Below, in pieces: positions 37,488 to 46,847 of a DNA stretch of 64,000 nucleotides (positions are counted from its first letter, which is position 1; each line of letters opens with the position of its first letter). The DNA comes from Paenibacillus sp. JCM 10914 (lineage in GTDB: Bacteria > Bacillota > Bacilli > Paenibacillales > Paenibacillaceae). A program made the position numbers and the translations under genes. The DNA lies in contig NZ_BAZR01000021.1 in the NCBI RefSeq assembly GCF_001315105.1, forward strand, positions 1 to 64,000, given 5' to 3'. The notes under the pieces are model-generated. The model was not told the origin of the DNA and did no database searches. It saw only the letters and a program-made list of their open reading frames with translations.

Positions 37488-38501
37488 ATCCGCAAGTCAT
37501 CGTGAAAGTGAAAGACTATTTGGCCCAGCGAGCCATCTTTGTAGTGCTCATATTGCTCGTGATTGGCATTGCTGTAGCAGACCCTAACTTCCTGGCGTTC
37601 TCTACCTTAAGGGACATATTACAGCAATCATCTACGATTAATCATTGCGTTAGGTGCGGCCTTCATTCTTATTACCGGGGGGGTGGATTTATCCGCTGGA
37701 CGTGTGGTTGGTCTGACCGCGGTCGTGTCGGCTTCCATGCTGCAGATTGATATCTATACGAATCGTTTCTTTCCCGATCTACCGCAAATATGGGTAGGTG
37801 TCCCAATTCTCATCGGGATCTTTGCCGGGCTTCTGGTCGGTCTGATTAACGGGTTTATTGTAGCCAAACTGCACGTACCGCCTTTTATTGCCACATTGGG
37901 TACCATGGTCGGTATTTACGGTGTGAATTCGATTTACTTCAACATGGAGCCGAATCAATCTCAGCCTATTGGCGGCTTGCGAGACGATTTCACAATATGG
38001 GGCAGTGGTTATATTGACTTCGGTGGCGGGTATTCACTTCCTTACATCGTTCTGATCGCGGTCGCTGTGGCGTTCATCTGTTGGGTGATATTTAATAAAA
38101 CCCGGCTCGGCAAGAATATGTACGCGATTGGCGGCAACGTGCAGGCCGCACACGTATCGGGCATTAACGTGGCCCGCAATCTGATTGCGATTTATGCCAT
38201 CTCGGGTGCACTGTATGGGATTGCAGGGGTGCTTGAGGCAGCCCGAACCGGTGGCGCGACCAATAACTATGGTAATATGTATGAGCTTGATGCGATTGCA
38301 GCTTGCGTCGTGGGCGGCGTGTCAACCGCAGGAGGGATTGGGACGGTTCCAGGCGTTATGGCTGGCGTGCTTATCTTCGGCGTCATCAATTACGGCTTAA
38401 CCTTCATCGGCGTTAGTCCTTATTGGCAATTGATTATCAAAGGATTGATTATCGTTGCTGCGGTTGCCTTTGATATTCGAAAGTATATGGTGAAAAAATA
38501 A
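37484..38501 (+). CDS. mglC: Sugar ABC transporter permease MglC (one frameshift)
   Basis: The membrane subunit of the MglABC importer. It reads NFLAFSTLRDILQQSS in the first frame and LIIALGAAFILITGGVDLSAGRVVGL in the next, together the family-typical segment. The break lies near 37635 (TCTACGATTAATC). Two bases seem lost, since ACGCGATTA would restore the expected Ser-Thr-Arg-Leu-Ile. Corrected length is about 339 residues, normal for the family. Later helices and the motif YAIGGNVQAAHVSGINV (residue about 215), which contacts the ATPase, are intact. The gene ends the operon; no clear T-rich terminator follows. Confidence 0.88.
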
Positions 38502-38643
38502 CTGAACGTTTAGCCGCCGGAGTAGATCCTGCGGCTTGTCCTCGTTTAGATCAAGGATCTAACGGTTACATTAACAAAGAGTCAACTCTCCATTGTAATC
38601 GATGAATAGATTTATGATCTGAACAAGAGGAGGAGCAGTAATC

Positions 38644-39546
38644 ATGTCTGATCAAGATCAATATACGAAACAAGACCCAACCACACAATACCCGCAAGCC
38701 GGTCCGGAATGGAAGCAGCAGCAACCAGAGCCTGGCATTCAGAAGGAAATGAAGCCGATCCCGGATTGCGGCGAGACGAGTTACCGGGGAACAGGACGAT
38801 TATCCGGCCGTAAAGCCGTCGTAACGGGTGCAGATAGCGGCATTGGACGAGCGGCTGCGATTGCTTTTGCCCGCGAAGGTGCAGATGTGGTACTGTCTTA
38901 TTTACCTGAGGAGGAAGTGGATGCTCAGGAAGTTGTGAAGCTGATTAAAGAAGCTGGTCGCACGGCGATCGCCATTCCAGGTGATCTGAAGGATGAAGCC
39001 TACTGCGAGAAACTGATCACCGCCGCCGTAGAGCAACTGGGCGGTATCGATATCCTGGCTAACGTGGCGGGTAAGCAGCAGTATGTGGAAGACATAGCGA
39101 ATTTGACAACCGAGCAGTTCGATGCGACATTCCGAACGAATGTGTATTCCATGTTCTGGCTCAACAAGGCTGCCGTCAAGCATATGAAGCCGGGGGGTTC
39201 CATTATCAACACCTCCTCGATCCAGGCGTACAAGCCGTCCCCGATTTTGCTTGATTACGCAACAACGAAAGCAGCCATCAACACCTTTAGCAAAGCCTTA
39301 GCCCAACAAGTAGGCAGCAAAGGAATCCGGGTGAATGTCGTTGCACCAGGTCCTGTATGGACCCCGCTTCAAGTGGCGGGAGGACAACCCGAGGAAGCTC
39401 TAGCAACATTCGGTTCGCAGACGCCGCTGGGCAGATCGGGCCAGCCGGCCGAGATGGCATCGGCTTACGTGTATCTGGCAAGTCAGGAGTCAAGCTATGT
39501 CAGTGGAGAGACGCTGAATGCAAACGGAGGTTCACCAACGCCTTGA
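38644..39546 (+). CDS. SDR family oxidoreductase, YhxC/GSP39-like
   Basis: This 300-residue short-chain dehydrogenase has an extended polar N-terminus of about 50 residues (Gln/Pro rich), typical of the general-stress YdaD/YhxC type. The Rossmann motif VVTGADSGIGRAAA lies near residue 60. The catalytic tetrad is present: Asn in ILANVAGK, Ser in NTSSIQAY, and the Tyr and Lys of YATTK near 202-206. The substrate is unknown. It has its own AGGAGGAG ribosome site and a terminator, and appears monocistronic. I see no clear sigma-B promoter. Confidence 0.9.
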   Translation: MSDQDQYTKQDPTTQYPQAGPEWKQQQPEPGIQKEMKPIPDCGETSYRGTGRLSGRKAVVTGADSGIGRAAAIAFAREGADVVLSYLPEEEVDAQEVVKLIKEAGRTAIAIPGDLKDEAYCEKLITAAVEQLGGIDILANVAGKQQYVEDIANLTTEQFDATFRTNVYSMFWLNKAAVKHMKPGGSIINTSSIQAYKPSPILLDYATTKAAINTFSKALAQQVGSKGIRVNVVAPGPVWTPLQVAGGQPEEALATFGSQTPLGRSGQPAEMASAYVYLASQESSYVSGETLNANGGSPTP

Positions 39547-39566
39547 CGGGAACCTCGTCTAGGAAG

Positions 39567-39621
39567 CCGTTCTTTCGTAAATGGTGGGTATCACGCCATT
39601 TCACGCAAGAACGGTTTTTTT
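39567..39621 (+). terminator. Rho-independent terminator of the SDR gene
   Basis: CCGTTCTT pairs with AAGAACGG, with an inner AAATGG/CCATTT arm, followed by seven T residues. Confidence 0.88.
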
Positions 39622-39764
39622 ACGTCTAAATCTGCTATTTGGCCCAGTCGCTCCCCAAAGCTCCCTCATTACTTCTACATAAGTTTCCGTTACAATGTAA
39701 TGATGATAGAGACCATATGCTGCCCTGACAGCTTATCCTATAAAGGACGAAGGAGAGTAACTTG

Positions 39765-40457
39765 ATGAAGACGATACTAATCGTGGATGATGAGCCCCAT
39801 ATTCGAGAAGTACTGGCTTCCTATCTGGAGCAGGAGAATTTTCGGACGCTCGAAGCCGGAGACGGGGCGCAAGCTTTCCAACTTTTTCGTGATCATAACG
39901 TGCATCTCATGCTGCTGGACCTCATGCTGCCCGATATGACGGGCGAGCAGATTTGTCGTGATATTCGTGCATTCAGTTCGGTGCCGATCTTAATGTTGAC
40001 GGCAAAATCGGCGTACCATCATCGAATTACCGGCCTGGGCATGGGCGCTGATGATTATATTGTTAAGCCGTTCGATCCCCGTGAGGTGGTGGCCAGGGTC
40101 AATGCCGTGCTGAGAAGGTCTGATGATATGCAATTGCTCTCGGATGTTATGGTATATCACAACGGAGCATTTACGGTGAATTCTTTAAAGCGAGAGGTGA
40201 CTTGTCATGGACAACCTGTTAATCTGACCCCGAGTGAATACAAACTCTTGTTATTATTGGCCAAATATCCTCAGCGGAATTTCTCGCGCGAAGAGCTGGT
40301 TGAACGGGTGCTCGGGTTTGATTACATGGGGGATGTTCGCATTATAGATCAGCATATTAAAAATCTGAGGCACAAAATAGAAGAGGACCCGAAGGAACCG
40401 AAGTATATCGTGACGGTGTATGGGTTTGGATATCGCTTCGGGGGTGAGCCCGAATGA
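39765..40457 (+). CDS. OmpR/PhoB-family response regulator
   Basis: 230 residues with a receiver domain (DDE at 8-10, phospho-acceptor Asp52 in LLDLMLPD, Lys in IVKPFDP near 103) and a C-terminal winged helix (LTPSEYKLLLLLAKYPQRNFSREELVERV, then VRIIDQHIKNLRHKIE and VYGFGYRF). ATG 39765 is preceded by AGGAGAG; a TTG directly before it is unlikely. It overlaps the kinase gene by 4 bp. The signal sensed and the target genes are not evident from the neighbours. Confidence 0.95.
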   Translation: MKTILIVDDEPHIREVLASYLEQENFRTLEAGDGAQAFQLFRDHNVHLMLLDLMLPDMTGEQICRDIRAFSSVPILMLTAKSAYHHRITGLGMGADDYIVKPFDPREVVARVNAVLRRSDDMQLLSDVMVYHNGAFTVNSLKREVTCHGQPVNLTPSEYKLLLLLAKYPQRNFSREELVERVLGFDYMGDVRIIDQHIKNLRHKIEEDPKEPKYIVTVYGFGYRFGGEPE

Positions 40458-41539
40458 GAACACGACTCGATATTCGTCTGGCTGTTGTACTGATCAGCAT
40501 GACGGCAGGCATATTAATCGTGTTTACGATGATCAATATTATGACGAACCATTATCACATTGAGATGTACTATCAACAGTCTGCAGAACAGCATGTGGCA
40601 GAGCAGTTGAATCATCATTTGGAGCAAGCTTTGCTGCAGTCGATTATTCTGACATGTCTTGTCTCGATCGCTTTGGCAACCATGATCGGCATCTATGTAG
40701 CCAGACGGATATCGAAACCGCTTGTGCATATGAAAGAGACCGCTGAATCGATTACGCAGGGAGATCGCGATGTTCGTGTCACCATCAGCGGGAAAGATGA
40801 AATCGCAGCACTAGGTGCTTCGCTGAATGAGCTTACCTTGCAGTTGCAGAAGCAGGAACAACTAAGACGGAATATGACACAGGACATCGCACACGAGTTG
40901 CGTACTCCTCTAACGACGCTGAAGAGTTATACGCGTGCGATGGAGGATGGCATTTGGGAGCCTGCACCCGAACGATTTCGTACCTGTTTGCATGAAATTG
41001 ATCGCCTGATTGACCTCGTTACGGAGCTGGAGGATCTGCACGATATGGAATCCCCCGAGTTTCGATTGGATCGAAATGAAGTCGACCTTCATAGTATCAT
41101 CGAACAGGCCATTGCATTGATGAATCCGGCGTATAGTGAGAAGAAGGTCGATCTCCAGTTTGAGGGAGCCACACCCGTATTAATCCATGTGGACGCGGAT
41201 CGCTTGCTGCAGGTGCTGATGAATCTGTTGAATAATGCGCTGCATTATACGTCTGAACATGGCCGGGTGCATGTTCAAATAAAGGAAGAAGCAGATTACA
41301 TCATGATTCGGATTCAGGATAACGGTCAGGGTATTCACTCAGAGGATCTTCCCTACATATTTGAGCGGTTATACAGAGGCGACAAATCACGAAGCCGGAA
41401 CAGTGGCGGAAGCGGGATGGGGCTGGCGATCGTAAGGCAGATCGTTCAGGCTCACGGCGGTCAAGTCTGGGCGGAGACGCAGAATCAGGGTCAGCCTGGG
41501 CATGGGAGCTCCTTCTTTATTCGCTTGCCTAAGGAATGA
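40454..41539 (+). CDS. Two-component sensor histidine kinase (BaeS-like)
   Basis: 361 residues. Membrane helices lie at about 10-30 and 58-82 with a very short extracellular loop, followed by HAMP (ARRISKPLVHMKETAE), the H-box MTQDIAHELRTPLTTLKSY near residue 145, N-box QVLMNLLNNALHY, G1 IQDNGQGI and G2 GGSGMGLAIV. It is the cognate kinase of the overlapping OmpR-type regulator. The small loop suggests it senses the membrane or a partner protein rather than a bulky external ligand. A stem-loop shared with the convergent GH88 gene follows. Confidence 0.94.
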   Translation: MRTRLDIRLAVVLISMTAGILIVFTMINIMTNHYHIEMYYQQSAEQHVAEQLNHHLEQALLQSIILTCLVSIALATMIGIYVARRISKPLVHMKETAESITQGDRDVRVTISGKDEIAALGASLNELTLQLQKQEQLRRNMTQDIAHELRTPLTTLKSYTRAMEDGIWEPAPERFRTCLHEIDRLIDLVTELEDLHDMESPEFRLDRNEVDLHSIIEQAIALMNPAYSEKKVDLQFEGATPVLIHVDADRLLQVLMNLLNNALHYTSEHGRVHVQIKEEADYIMIRIQDNGQGIHSEDLPYIFERLYRGDKSRSRNSGGSGMGLAIVRQIVQAHGGQVWAETQNQGQPGHGSSFFIRLPKE

Positions 41540-41542
41540 AGA

Positions 41543-41592
41543 GGGATGGAACAAACGGATCAGAAGATCCGGTTATTCCATCCCAATATTTT
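41543..41592. terminator. Bidirectional stem-loop between the kinase and GH88 genes
   Basis: GGGATGGAA pairs with TTCCATCCC and, inside it, CGGATC with GATCCG. The stem overlaps the last codons of the minus-strand GH88 gene. T runs are short on both sides. Confidence 0.6.
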
Positions 41593-42726
41593 AGCTAAAG
41601 CTTCTACATAGAAGTAATCGCCGTAGATGAGGGAGACGTTAATGTTCTGACCGGCAGGCAGATGGCCGGTTGCTTCCTTCAGAATCCCTTCATAGTCAGG
41701 ATCGTCCCATTCCGCGTATGTATTTGTTAGCGATTCTATCATTCGGATGGCATGGTTATAATACGTATCATGCTCTTCCTTCGGCACCAGCGTGGCGATC
41801 TCCAACAAGCCAGAAGCGGCACAAGCAGCTGCGGAGGTATCTCGCGGGGGTTGATCCTGCGCGGTTCTGGCACGGAAATCCCATAAAGGTACATGATCTT
41901 CTTCTAGTGATGCGATGAAGAAATGAGCGACCTTCTTCGCCGCATCCAGGTACTTGCGTTCTCTTGTGTAACGATACGTATTGGCCAATCCATGCAGCGC
42001 CCAGGCAGCTCCGCGGCTCCAAGCAGATTCAGGAGCGTGGCCTTGTCCGGCGATTGCCTCGATAAAAGCACCTGTCAATGGATCAAAGCTGCAAATATGC
42101 CGGACGGAGCCGTCTGTCCGGATGAAATGAGTTATGACCGTATCGGCTTGTTCTCTGGCGATATGGGCAAATCGCGGATCTCCGATCTCCTCCGAAGCCC
42201 AGAAGAGAAGGGAAAGATTCATGGTTGAATCGATAATGGACCAACCCTCGTTTCGATGATTCCAGGCATCCGGTTTGACGGGATTCCATGCACGAATGAA
42301 ACGCCCAACCGGATTGTATCTTCCGGCCAGCAAGGTTGCTGCTGCCAGACCTCTTCGTCTCGCATCGATATCATCGCATAAGCGGTGCTTGATCACCGCA
42401 GTTGGCAGGAATTGAAAGCCGACGTCATGGTGAAAGCGATTCTCCCGTAGGAAAGCCTCTTCAAGCTTAATATCCCATTCCCATGCCAGCTCTTTATATC
42501 GCGGTTCCTTTGTCATATCGTACATAATCCACAGCAGTCCCGGCCAAAAGCCAGACGTCCACCAGTCAATCGGAGTGGAATCGTAAGTGCCGTTTACGGT
42601 CGTATGAGGGACCTTATCACCGATTTGCTTCATCATTCGGGTAACTTTAGTCTCCAAGCGCTCCCAGAACGCAACATATGTATCGTTATTATGGGTCTTG
42701 CTGGCTCCCTGATCTATACCGTTCAT
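41560..42726 (-). CDS. ugl: GH88 unsaturated glucuronyl hydrolase
   Basis: The 388-residue cytosolic enzyme releases the 4,5-unsaturated uronate that lyases leave at the end of glycosaminoglycan-type oligosaccharides. The alpha6/alpha6-barrel signature of GH88 is visible: DWWTSGFWPGLLWIMYD near residue 54, FHHDVGFQFLPTA with Asp101, and GWSIIDSTMNLSLLFWAS with Asp166. The last two match the catalytic Asp pair of Bacillus UGL. The C-terminal QNINVSLIYGDYFYVEAL is also typical. The start follows GAGGAGG. It is divergent from a transporter operon containing two lyase genes, so substrates are probably the unsaturated oligomers produced and imported by that locus. Confidence 0.93.
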   Translation of the reverse strand: MNGIDQGASKTHNNDTYVAFWERLETKVTRMMKQIGDKVPHTTVNGTYDSTPIDWWTSGFWPGLLWIMYDMTKEPRYKELAWEWDIKLEEAFLRENRFHHDVGFQFLPTAVIKHRLCDDIDARRRGLAAATLLAGRYNPVGRFIRAWNPVKPDAWNHRNEGWSIIDSTMNLSLLFWASEEIGDPRFAHIAREQADTVITHFIRTDGSVRHICSFDPLTGAFIEAIAGQGHAPESAWSRGAAWALHGLANTYRYTRERKYLDAAKKVAHFFIASLEEDHVPLWDFRARTAQDQPPRDTSAAACAASGLLEIATLVPKEEHDTYYNHAIRMIESLTNTYAEWDDPDYEGILKEATGHLPAGQNINVSLIYGDYFYVEALAKILGWNNRIF

Positions 42727-42853
42727 CTGCTACCTCCTCATATTAGATCATTACCTTCGCCTAATAAATGGCTGCTGAACCTTGGCTCCATTGTTTCATA
42801 AGCAACAGATAATTTCCATACATATCCCCCAACTTCTAAGGATAATACAAGCC

Positions 42854-42902
42854 CACCATAAAGAAACACAAATTAACCGCCACCTAAAAAAAACACAAAC
42901 TA
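42854..42902. promoter_or_regulatory. Imperfect 22-bp direct repeat, 27-bp period, in the GH88/transporter divergent region
   Basis: CACCATAAAGAAACACAAATTA (42854-42875) and CACCTAAAAAAAACACAAACTA (42881-42902) agree at 18 of 22 positions. They lie midway between divergent catabolic units, a natural place for an activator such as the YesN-type regulator encoded in the locus. No consensus promoter is obvious beside them. Confidence 0.45.
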
Positions 42903-42988
42903 GCCAATCATGTTCCATTGCTGCAAGTCCTCCCCAGCCAATAGGATAAGGTTATTCGATTACCAATTCACGGGGAGGCGAAAGACAA

Positions 42989-43171
42989 GTGCCACAAATT
43001 ACAATCAAAATGTATGAAGGTCGCTCTGATCAGCAAAAACAAGAGATTGTGAAGGTTTTTACACGCGAGTTATCGCGAATCATCGACCGCGAACCAGCGT
43101 ATATCAGCATCGAGTTCGACGAAATACCGATAGATGACAACGCTCCGGCCAATCTGAAGAACAAGAGGTGA
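42989..43171 (+). CDS. 4-oxalocrotonate tautomerase-family protein
   Basis: A 60-residue protein starting, after Met removal, with Pro1 (PQITIKMYEGRSDQQKQEIV). Pro1 is the catalytic base of the tautomerase superfamily; the length and beta-alpha-beta pattern match 4-OT. The GTG start follows GGGGAGG. Placed first in an operon for import and breakdown of uronic-acid oligosaccharides, it could isomerise an unsaturated or keto-uronate product released by the GH88 enzyme, a step usually done by KduI/DhuI, which is not seen here. That role is a hypothesis. It ends 5 bp before the permease start. Confidence 0.82.
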   Translation: MPQITIKMYEGRSDQQKQEIVKVFTRELSRIIDREPAYISIEFDEIPIDDNAPANLKNKR

Positions 43172-43176
43172 GACAT

Positions 43177-44133
43177 ATGGCCGATCAAGCCAAAGCCATA
43201 ACGGAGCCCCAGTCGAGGGCAGATAAGCGAAGACATATTCTCGGTTATATGTGGAAGTTCAAAGCGCTGTATTTCATCTCTTTACCAGGACTGCTGTTCT
43301 TCGCATTGTTCAAGTACGTTCCGCTCATGGGTTCGGTTATCGCCTTCCAGAATTATAATCTGTTTGCTGGTGTAACCAAGAGTCCATGGGCGGGGCTCGA
43401 GCATTTCCAGCGCATGTTCCAGCATTATGATTTCTTGAAAATATTGCGCAACACACTGCTGCTCGGTATTTACGATATTATCTTTGCTTTTACAGCACCG
43501 ATTGTACTTGCTTTGCTGCTGAATGAAGTTCGGCAGGTGTTGTACAAGAAGATCGTTCAGACGATATTCTATGCACCGCATTTCTTGTCTTGGGTTATTG
43601 TAAGCGGTATCTTTGTCGGAATCCTGTCACCATCTTCAGGGATTGTGAATGTGATGCTAGGTTGGTTCGGCATAGATCCGATATATTTTCTCGGAGAAGA
43701 TTCCTATATTCGCTCGGTTCTGGTGGGCTCCGGATTATGGAGAGATGTAGGATGGGGGACGATTATTTATCTGGCTGCATTGGCTGGCATCAATCCTGAC
43801 CTGTATGAAGCCTCCAATATTGACGGAGCTGGAAGATGGCGTCAGACGCTCAGCATCACGTTACCAGCTTTGATGCCCGTCATCACTATCCTGTTCCTGC
43901 TCAAAATCGGTGATTTCCTGGATTACGGTTTCGAACGCGTATTTGTGTTTCAGAACCCGCTTAACATTCAGAATAGTGAAATACTGGACACGTATATATA
44001 CAAGGCAGGCTTACAGCAATTACAGTACAGCTACGCCACGGCGATCGGTGTCTTCAAATCGGTGGTGGGCTTATTCTTAATTACGATCGCGAACACCATC
44101 AGTAAGAAAGCGACCGGCGAGTCGCTGTACTAG
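43177..44133 (+). CDS. ABC transporter permease, LplB type (oligosaccharide uptake)
   Basis: 318 residues with six membrane helices and the coupling motif EASNIDGAGRWRQTLSITLPALMP near residue 215. It is the LplB-like member of the two-permease carbohydrate uptake 1 class. ATG 43177 is chosen because GAGGTG precedes it; the GTG at 43168 overlaps that site. With the next two genes it forms an importer whose ATPase subunit is not encoded here, as usual for this class, where a shared MsmX-like ATPase serves. The predicted cargo is unsaturated uronate oligosaccharides. Confidence 0.93.
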   Translation: MADQAKAITEPQSRADKRRHILGYMWKFKALYFISLPGLLFFALFKYVPLMGSVIAFQNYNLFAGVTKSPWAGLEHFQRMFQHYDFLKILRNTLLLGIYDIIFAFTAPIVLALLLNEVRQVLYKKIVQTIFYAPHFLSWVIVSGIFVGILSPSSGIVNVMLGWFGIDPIYFLGEDSYIRSVLVGSGLWRDVGWGTIIYLAALAGINPDLYEASNIDGAGRWRQTLSITLPALMPVITILFLLKIGDFLDYGFERVFVFQNPLNIQNSEILDTYIYKAGLQQLQYSYATAIGVFKSVVGLFLITIANTISKKATGESLY

Positions 44134-44150
44134 AAGGGGGGACCACGAAC

Positions 44151-44999
44151 ATGAGATATGATAGTGTGAGCAGAAAAGTATTTCTGGCCTTTAATTATGT
44201 ATTGCTGACTTTCCTTGCCCTTACGATGCTGCTCCCTTTCCTGAATGTCATCGCCCAATCCTTCAGCAGCGCCGGCGCCATCGACCGGGGAGAAGTGATG
44301 TTCTGGCCGGTGGAGTTTACTTTTGCTTACTACGAGCATGTGTTTAACGATGTCTCCATCTGGAGAGCATTTGGTATTAGTGTCTACATTACGTTATTCG
44401 GGACATTCATTAACCTGGCGGCTACCGCCTCGCTGGCGTATCCCTTATCACGACCGGAGTATGTCGGCAGAAAGACGATCATGATCATCATCCTGCTGAC
44501 GATGATATTCTCAGCGCCTTTAATCCCGCAGTTCATTCTGATGCGTGAGCTGAACCTGGTCAACACACTGTGGTCGTTAATGTTGCCAACGGCAATCAGT
44601 GCCTTTAATCTGTTCGTGCTTCGGACATTCTTCGCGCAGATTCCGAGTGAATTGATCGACTCTTCGCGTATCGACGGCTGTACGGAGCTCAGGACGCTGT
44701 GGAGTATCGTTCTTCCATTATCGAAACCTGCCTTGGCTACCGTTGGCATATTCTATTCCGTTACGAACTGGAACAAATATATGGATGCCCTGTACTACAT
44801 CAATGATCGATCCAAGTATCCGCTCCAAGTCAAATTAAGAGAACTGCTCGTAAACGAAGGACTGACGGACACAGGGAATATGGCGTTCGAAGCCAGTTCG
44901 CAGTCCGTGCAAGGCATTCAGATGGCGGTTATTCTTGTCGCCACCATTCCGATCATTATGATCTACCCGTTCTTGCAGCGTTTTTTCATTCACGGATGA
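44151..44999 (+). CDS. ABC transporter permease, YtcP type
   Basis: 282 residues with six membrane helices and the EAA-loop sequence DSSRIDGCTELRTLWSIVLPLSKPALAT near residue 180. The start VSRKVFLAFNYVLLTFLALTMLLPFLNVIAQSFS is typical of YtcP/LplC proteins. It pairs with the LplB-type permease 17 bp upstream. The ATG follows GGGGGGA. After it lies a 150-bp gap with a probable internal promoter and a cre-like site for the binding-protein gene. Confidence 0.93.
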   Translation: MRYDSVSRKVFLAFNYVLLTFLALTMLLPFLNVIAQSFSSAGAIDRGEVMFWPVEFTFAYYEHVFNDVSIWRAFGISVYITLFGTFINLAATASLAYPLSRPEYVGRKTIMIIILLTMIFSAPLIPQFILMRELNLVNTLWSLMLPTAISAFNLFVLRTFFAQIPSELIDSSRIDGCTELRTLWSIVLPLSKPALATVGIFYSVTNWNKYMDALYYINDRSKYPLQVKLRELLVNEGLTDTGNMAFEASSQSVQGIQMAVILVATIPIIMIYPFLQRFFIHG

Positions 45000-45100
45000 T
45001 GATCGGTTCGATCAAGGAATAGGTCCTAAAAAAACGACAAACCGAGCCAAAGACATTCCTTGCCCCTGCGTATGAAGGCTCACTATACTGATAATAAGTT

Positions 45101-45114
45101 TGAAAGCGCTGTTA
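45101..45114 (+). promoter_or_regulatory. Near-consensus cre (CcpA) site before the binding-protein gene
   Basis: TGAAAGCGCTGTTA matches the cre consensus TGWAANCGNTNWCA at 13 of 14 positions. It overlaps a TTGAAA that could serve as -35 for an internal promoter (TATTAT at 45125). Glucose repression of the import system is the natural reading. Confidence 0.55.
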
Positions 45115-45151
45115 TACCGGCGACTATTATGGCTTGAAAAGAGGGGTAAAT

Positions 45152-46735
45152 ATGAGAAAAAGCTGGACTCGCATGACCACGGCGTTGCTGGCGCTGGCTA
45201 TGGTTGTCGGCTGCTCAGGCAATGGTGGGGGAACTTCTGCAGGTACGAATGCTGGGGGCGGCAACGCTCAGGAAGGCAATGAGCCGGAAGCAACGAAATT
45301 CTCAATCTCCATGCGTACGCTGAATGTCTCGTACGTAGAGAAGCACTCTGATATTAACAAGGATAAATACGTAACGGAACTGGAGAAGAAGACCAATACG
45401 GATCTGGATATCCGTCTTATTCCGCACAATGAATACCAGGACAAAATGGTTCAAATGTTCGCCACCAATGATATTCCCGATGTGGTTCAAGGTTCTGGTG
45501 GCATAAGCGGACAGGAGCTGGCAGGCGCTGTCGAGAATGGCGTATTCTTGCCGCTCAATGATCTGCTGGAGGAGCATGGTCAAGATCTGCTCAAGTTCAT
45601 TCCGGAGTCAGCTTGGAAGCGAATGACGGATGCCAAGACGGGGAACATCTATGGCATCCCCGAAATCCTATCGAATCCTTCAAGACGTGCTACGTGGATT
45701 CGGACAGATCTATTGGAGAAGGTAGGCAAAGAGATTCCGACCACGGTAGAAGAGACGATGGATGTGCTGCGTGCATTCAAGGAAGCGGGTGTCGAGCAGC
45801 CTTACGCCGGGCGCCAGAACTTCAAATATGCAGATACGTTCTTCGGTGCTTACGATGTACTCGGTTATCTGAACTCGTTTAAGCTGTTCCCGGATGGCAA
45901 GGTAAAGCCGAGTTTCTTCGATGAGGAGAATATGAAAGCCGCGATTCAAATTTACAAGACGATGCACGAAGAAGGCTTGATTAGCAAGGAGTTCGCGACG
46001 ATCGAAAGTGCGGACTTCAAGTCGATCGTGACCAGCGGCAAAGCCGGTATGTGGTCGATGAACGCCAACGAGCTGCCGATCTGGGGCGCACAACTGAAAG
46101 AAAGCGTGCCCGATGCTACTATCGCACTGATTCCTTCCCCAGTTGGTCCTGATGGAGCAGGAGGTTACGCGCATTACAGCCAAGTCACACGCTCATTCTT
46201 CATCAATGCCAAAGCGAAGGACAAAGCCGCGGATATCGTGAAATTCTTCAACTGGATGGTTAGCGAGGAAGCAGAACTGTTCTTCAGCTTCGGCATTGAA
46301 GGCGAAGATTATCAAGTCGTCGACGGCAAGCCGGTATTTGAAGTTCCGACGGATGCGGCTGGTAATGACAAGATGAGATACCTGAACTATTGGCTGTGGC
46401 TTGTACAAGATACAACATACAATAAGCTTGTCTCAGAATTGTCAGATACCGGTAAAGAACTGATTGATGCCTTTGATAATATGCTCTCCAAGGAAGGAAG
46501 GCGCGGGATTGAGTTTGATCCACGACTGGAATCACTCGTGAAATATCCGGAGCTGAATCCGAAGTCCGATGAGCTGCCTCCGTTGATCCTCGAACATGTA
46601 CTGCGCATGGTTTACGGCAGAGAGCCGATTGAGAACTACAGCAAGGTACTGGACGAATACTTGTCCAAGGGCGGCAATGACATAATCGAGGAAGCAACCC
46701 AACGATATAACGATAAAGAAAACGCTTTCGAATAA
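45152..46735 (+). CDS. Extracellular solute-binding lipoprotein (LplA-like)
   Basis: A lipoprotein signal (TTALLALAMVVGCSG, Cys at about residue 21) is followed by a Gly/Asn-rich linker and a family 1 solute-binding fold. The mature protein is 500 residues, typical for LplA-type oligosaccharide receptors: DKMVQMFATNDIPDVVQ, NIYGIPEILSNPSRRATWIRTDLLEKVG and MLSKEGRRGIEFDP. It should capture lyase products for the two permeases encoded upstream. ATG 45152 follows AGAGGGG. A hairpin without a T run lies 30 bp after the stop. Confidence 0.94.
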   Translation: MRKSWTRMTTALLALAMVVGCSGNGGGTSAGTNAGGGNAQEGNEPEATKFSISMRTLNVSYVEKHSDINKDKYVTELEKKTNTDLDIRLIPHNEYQDKMVQMFATNDIPDVVQGSGGISGQELAGAVENGVFLPLNDLLEEHGQDLLKFIPESAWKRMTDAKTGNIYGIPEILSNPSRRATWIRTDLLEKVGKEIPTTVEETMDVLRAFKEAGVEQPYAGRQNFKYADTFFGAYDVLGYLNSFKLFPDGKVKPSFFDEENMKAAIQIYKTMHEEGLISKEFATIESADFKSIVTSGKAGMWSMNANELPIWGAQLKESVPDATIALIPSPVGPDGAGGYAHYSQVTRSFFINAKAKDKAADIVKFFNWMVSEEAELFFSFGIEGEDYQVVDGKPVFEVPTDAAGNDKMRYLNYWLWLVQDTTYNKLVSELSDTGKELIDAFDNMLSKEGRRGIEFDPRLESLVKYPELNPKSDELPPLILEHVLRMVYGREPIENYSKVLDEYLSKGGNDIIEEATQRYNDKENAFE

Positions 46736-46766
46736 GTGGAGCTTGATTTAGTATAGTGTTGAAGTA

Positions 46767-46798
46767 ATACTCCTCTGCTTGTTACGGCAGAGGAGTAT
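46767..46798 (+). terminator. Stem-loop between binding-protein and regulator genes
   Basis: ATACTCCTCTGC pairs perfectly with GCAGAGGAGTAT (12 bp, 8-nt loop) but CTTGCTC, not T residues, follows. It may protect the 3' end of the abundant binding-protein message or attenuate read-through. Confidence 0.6.
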
Positions 46799-46847
46799 CT
46801 TGCTCACACATCGCATACTCTCGCTAATGTCGAAAGGGGAATGGGTT

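Noticed and set aside
38505..38540. Terminator after mglC
   Set aside because: An AGCCGC/GCGGCT pairing exists but there is no T run and the stem is poor.
38560..38643. Sigma-B promoter for the stress-type SDR
   Set aside because: No GTTT...GGGTAT pair with proper spacing could be found.
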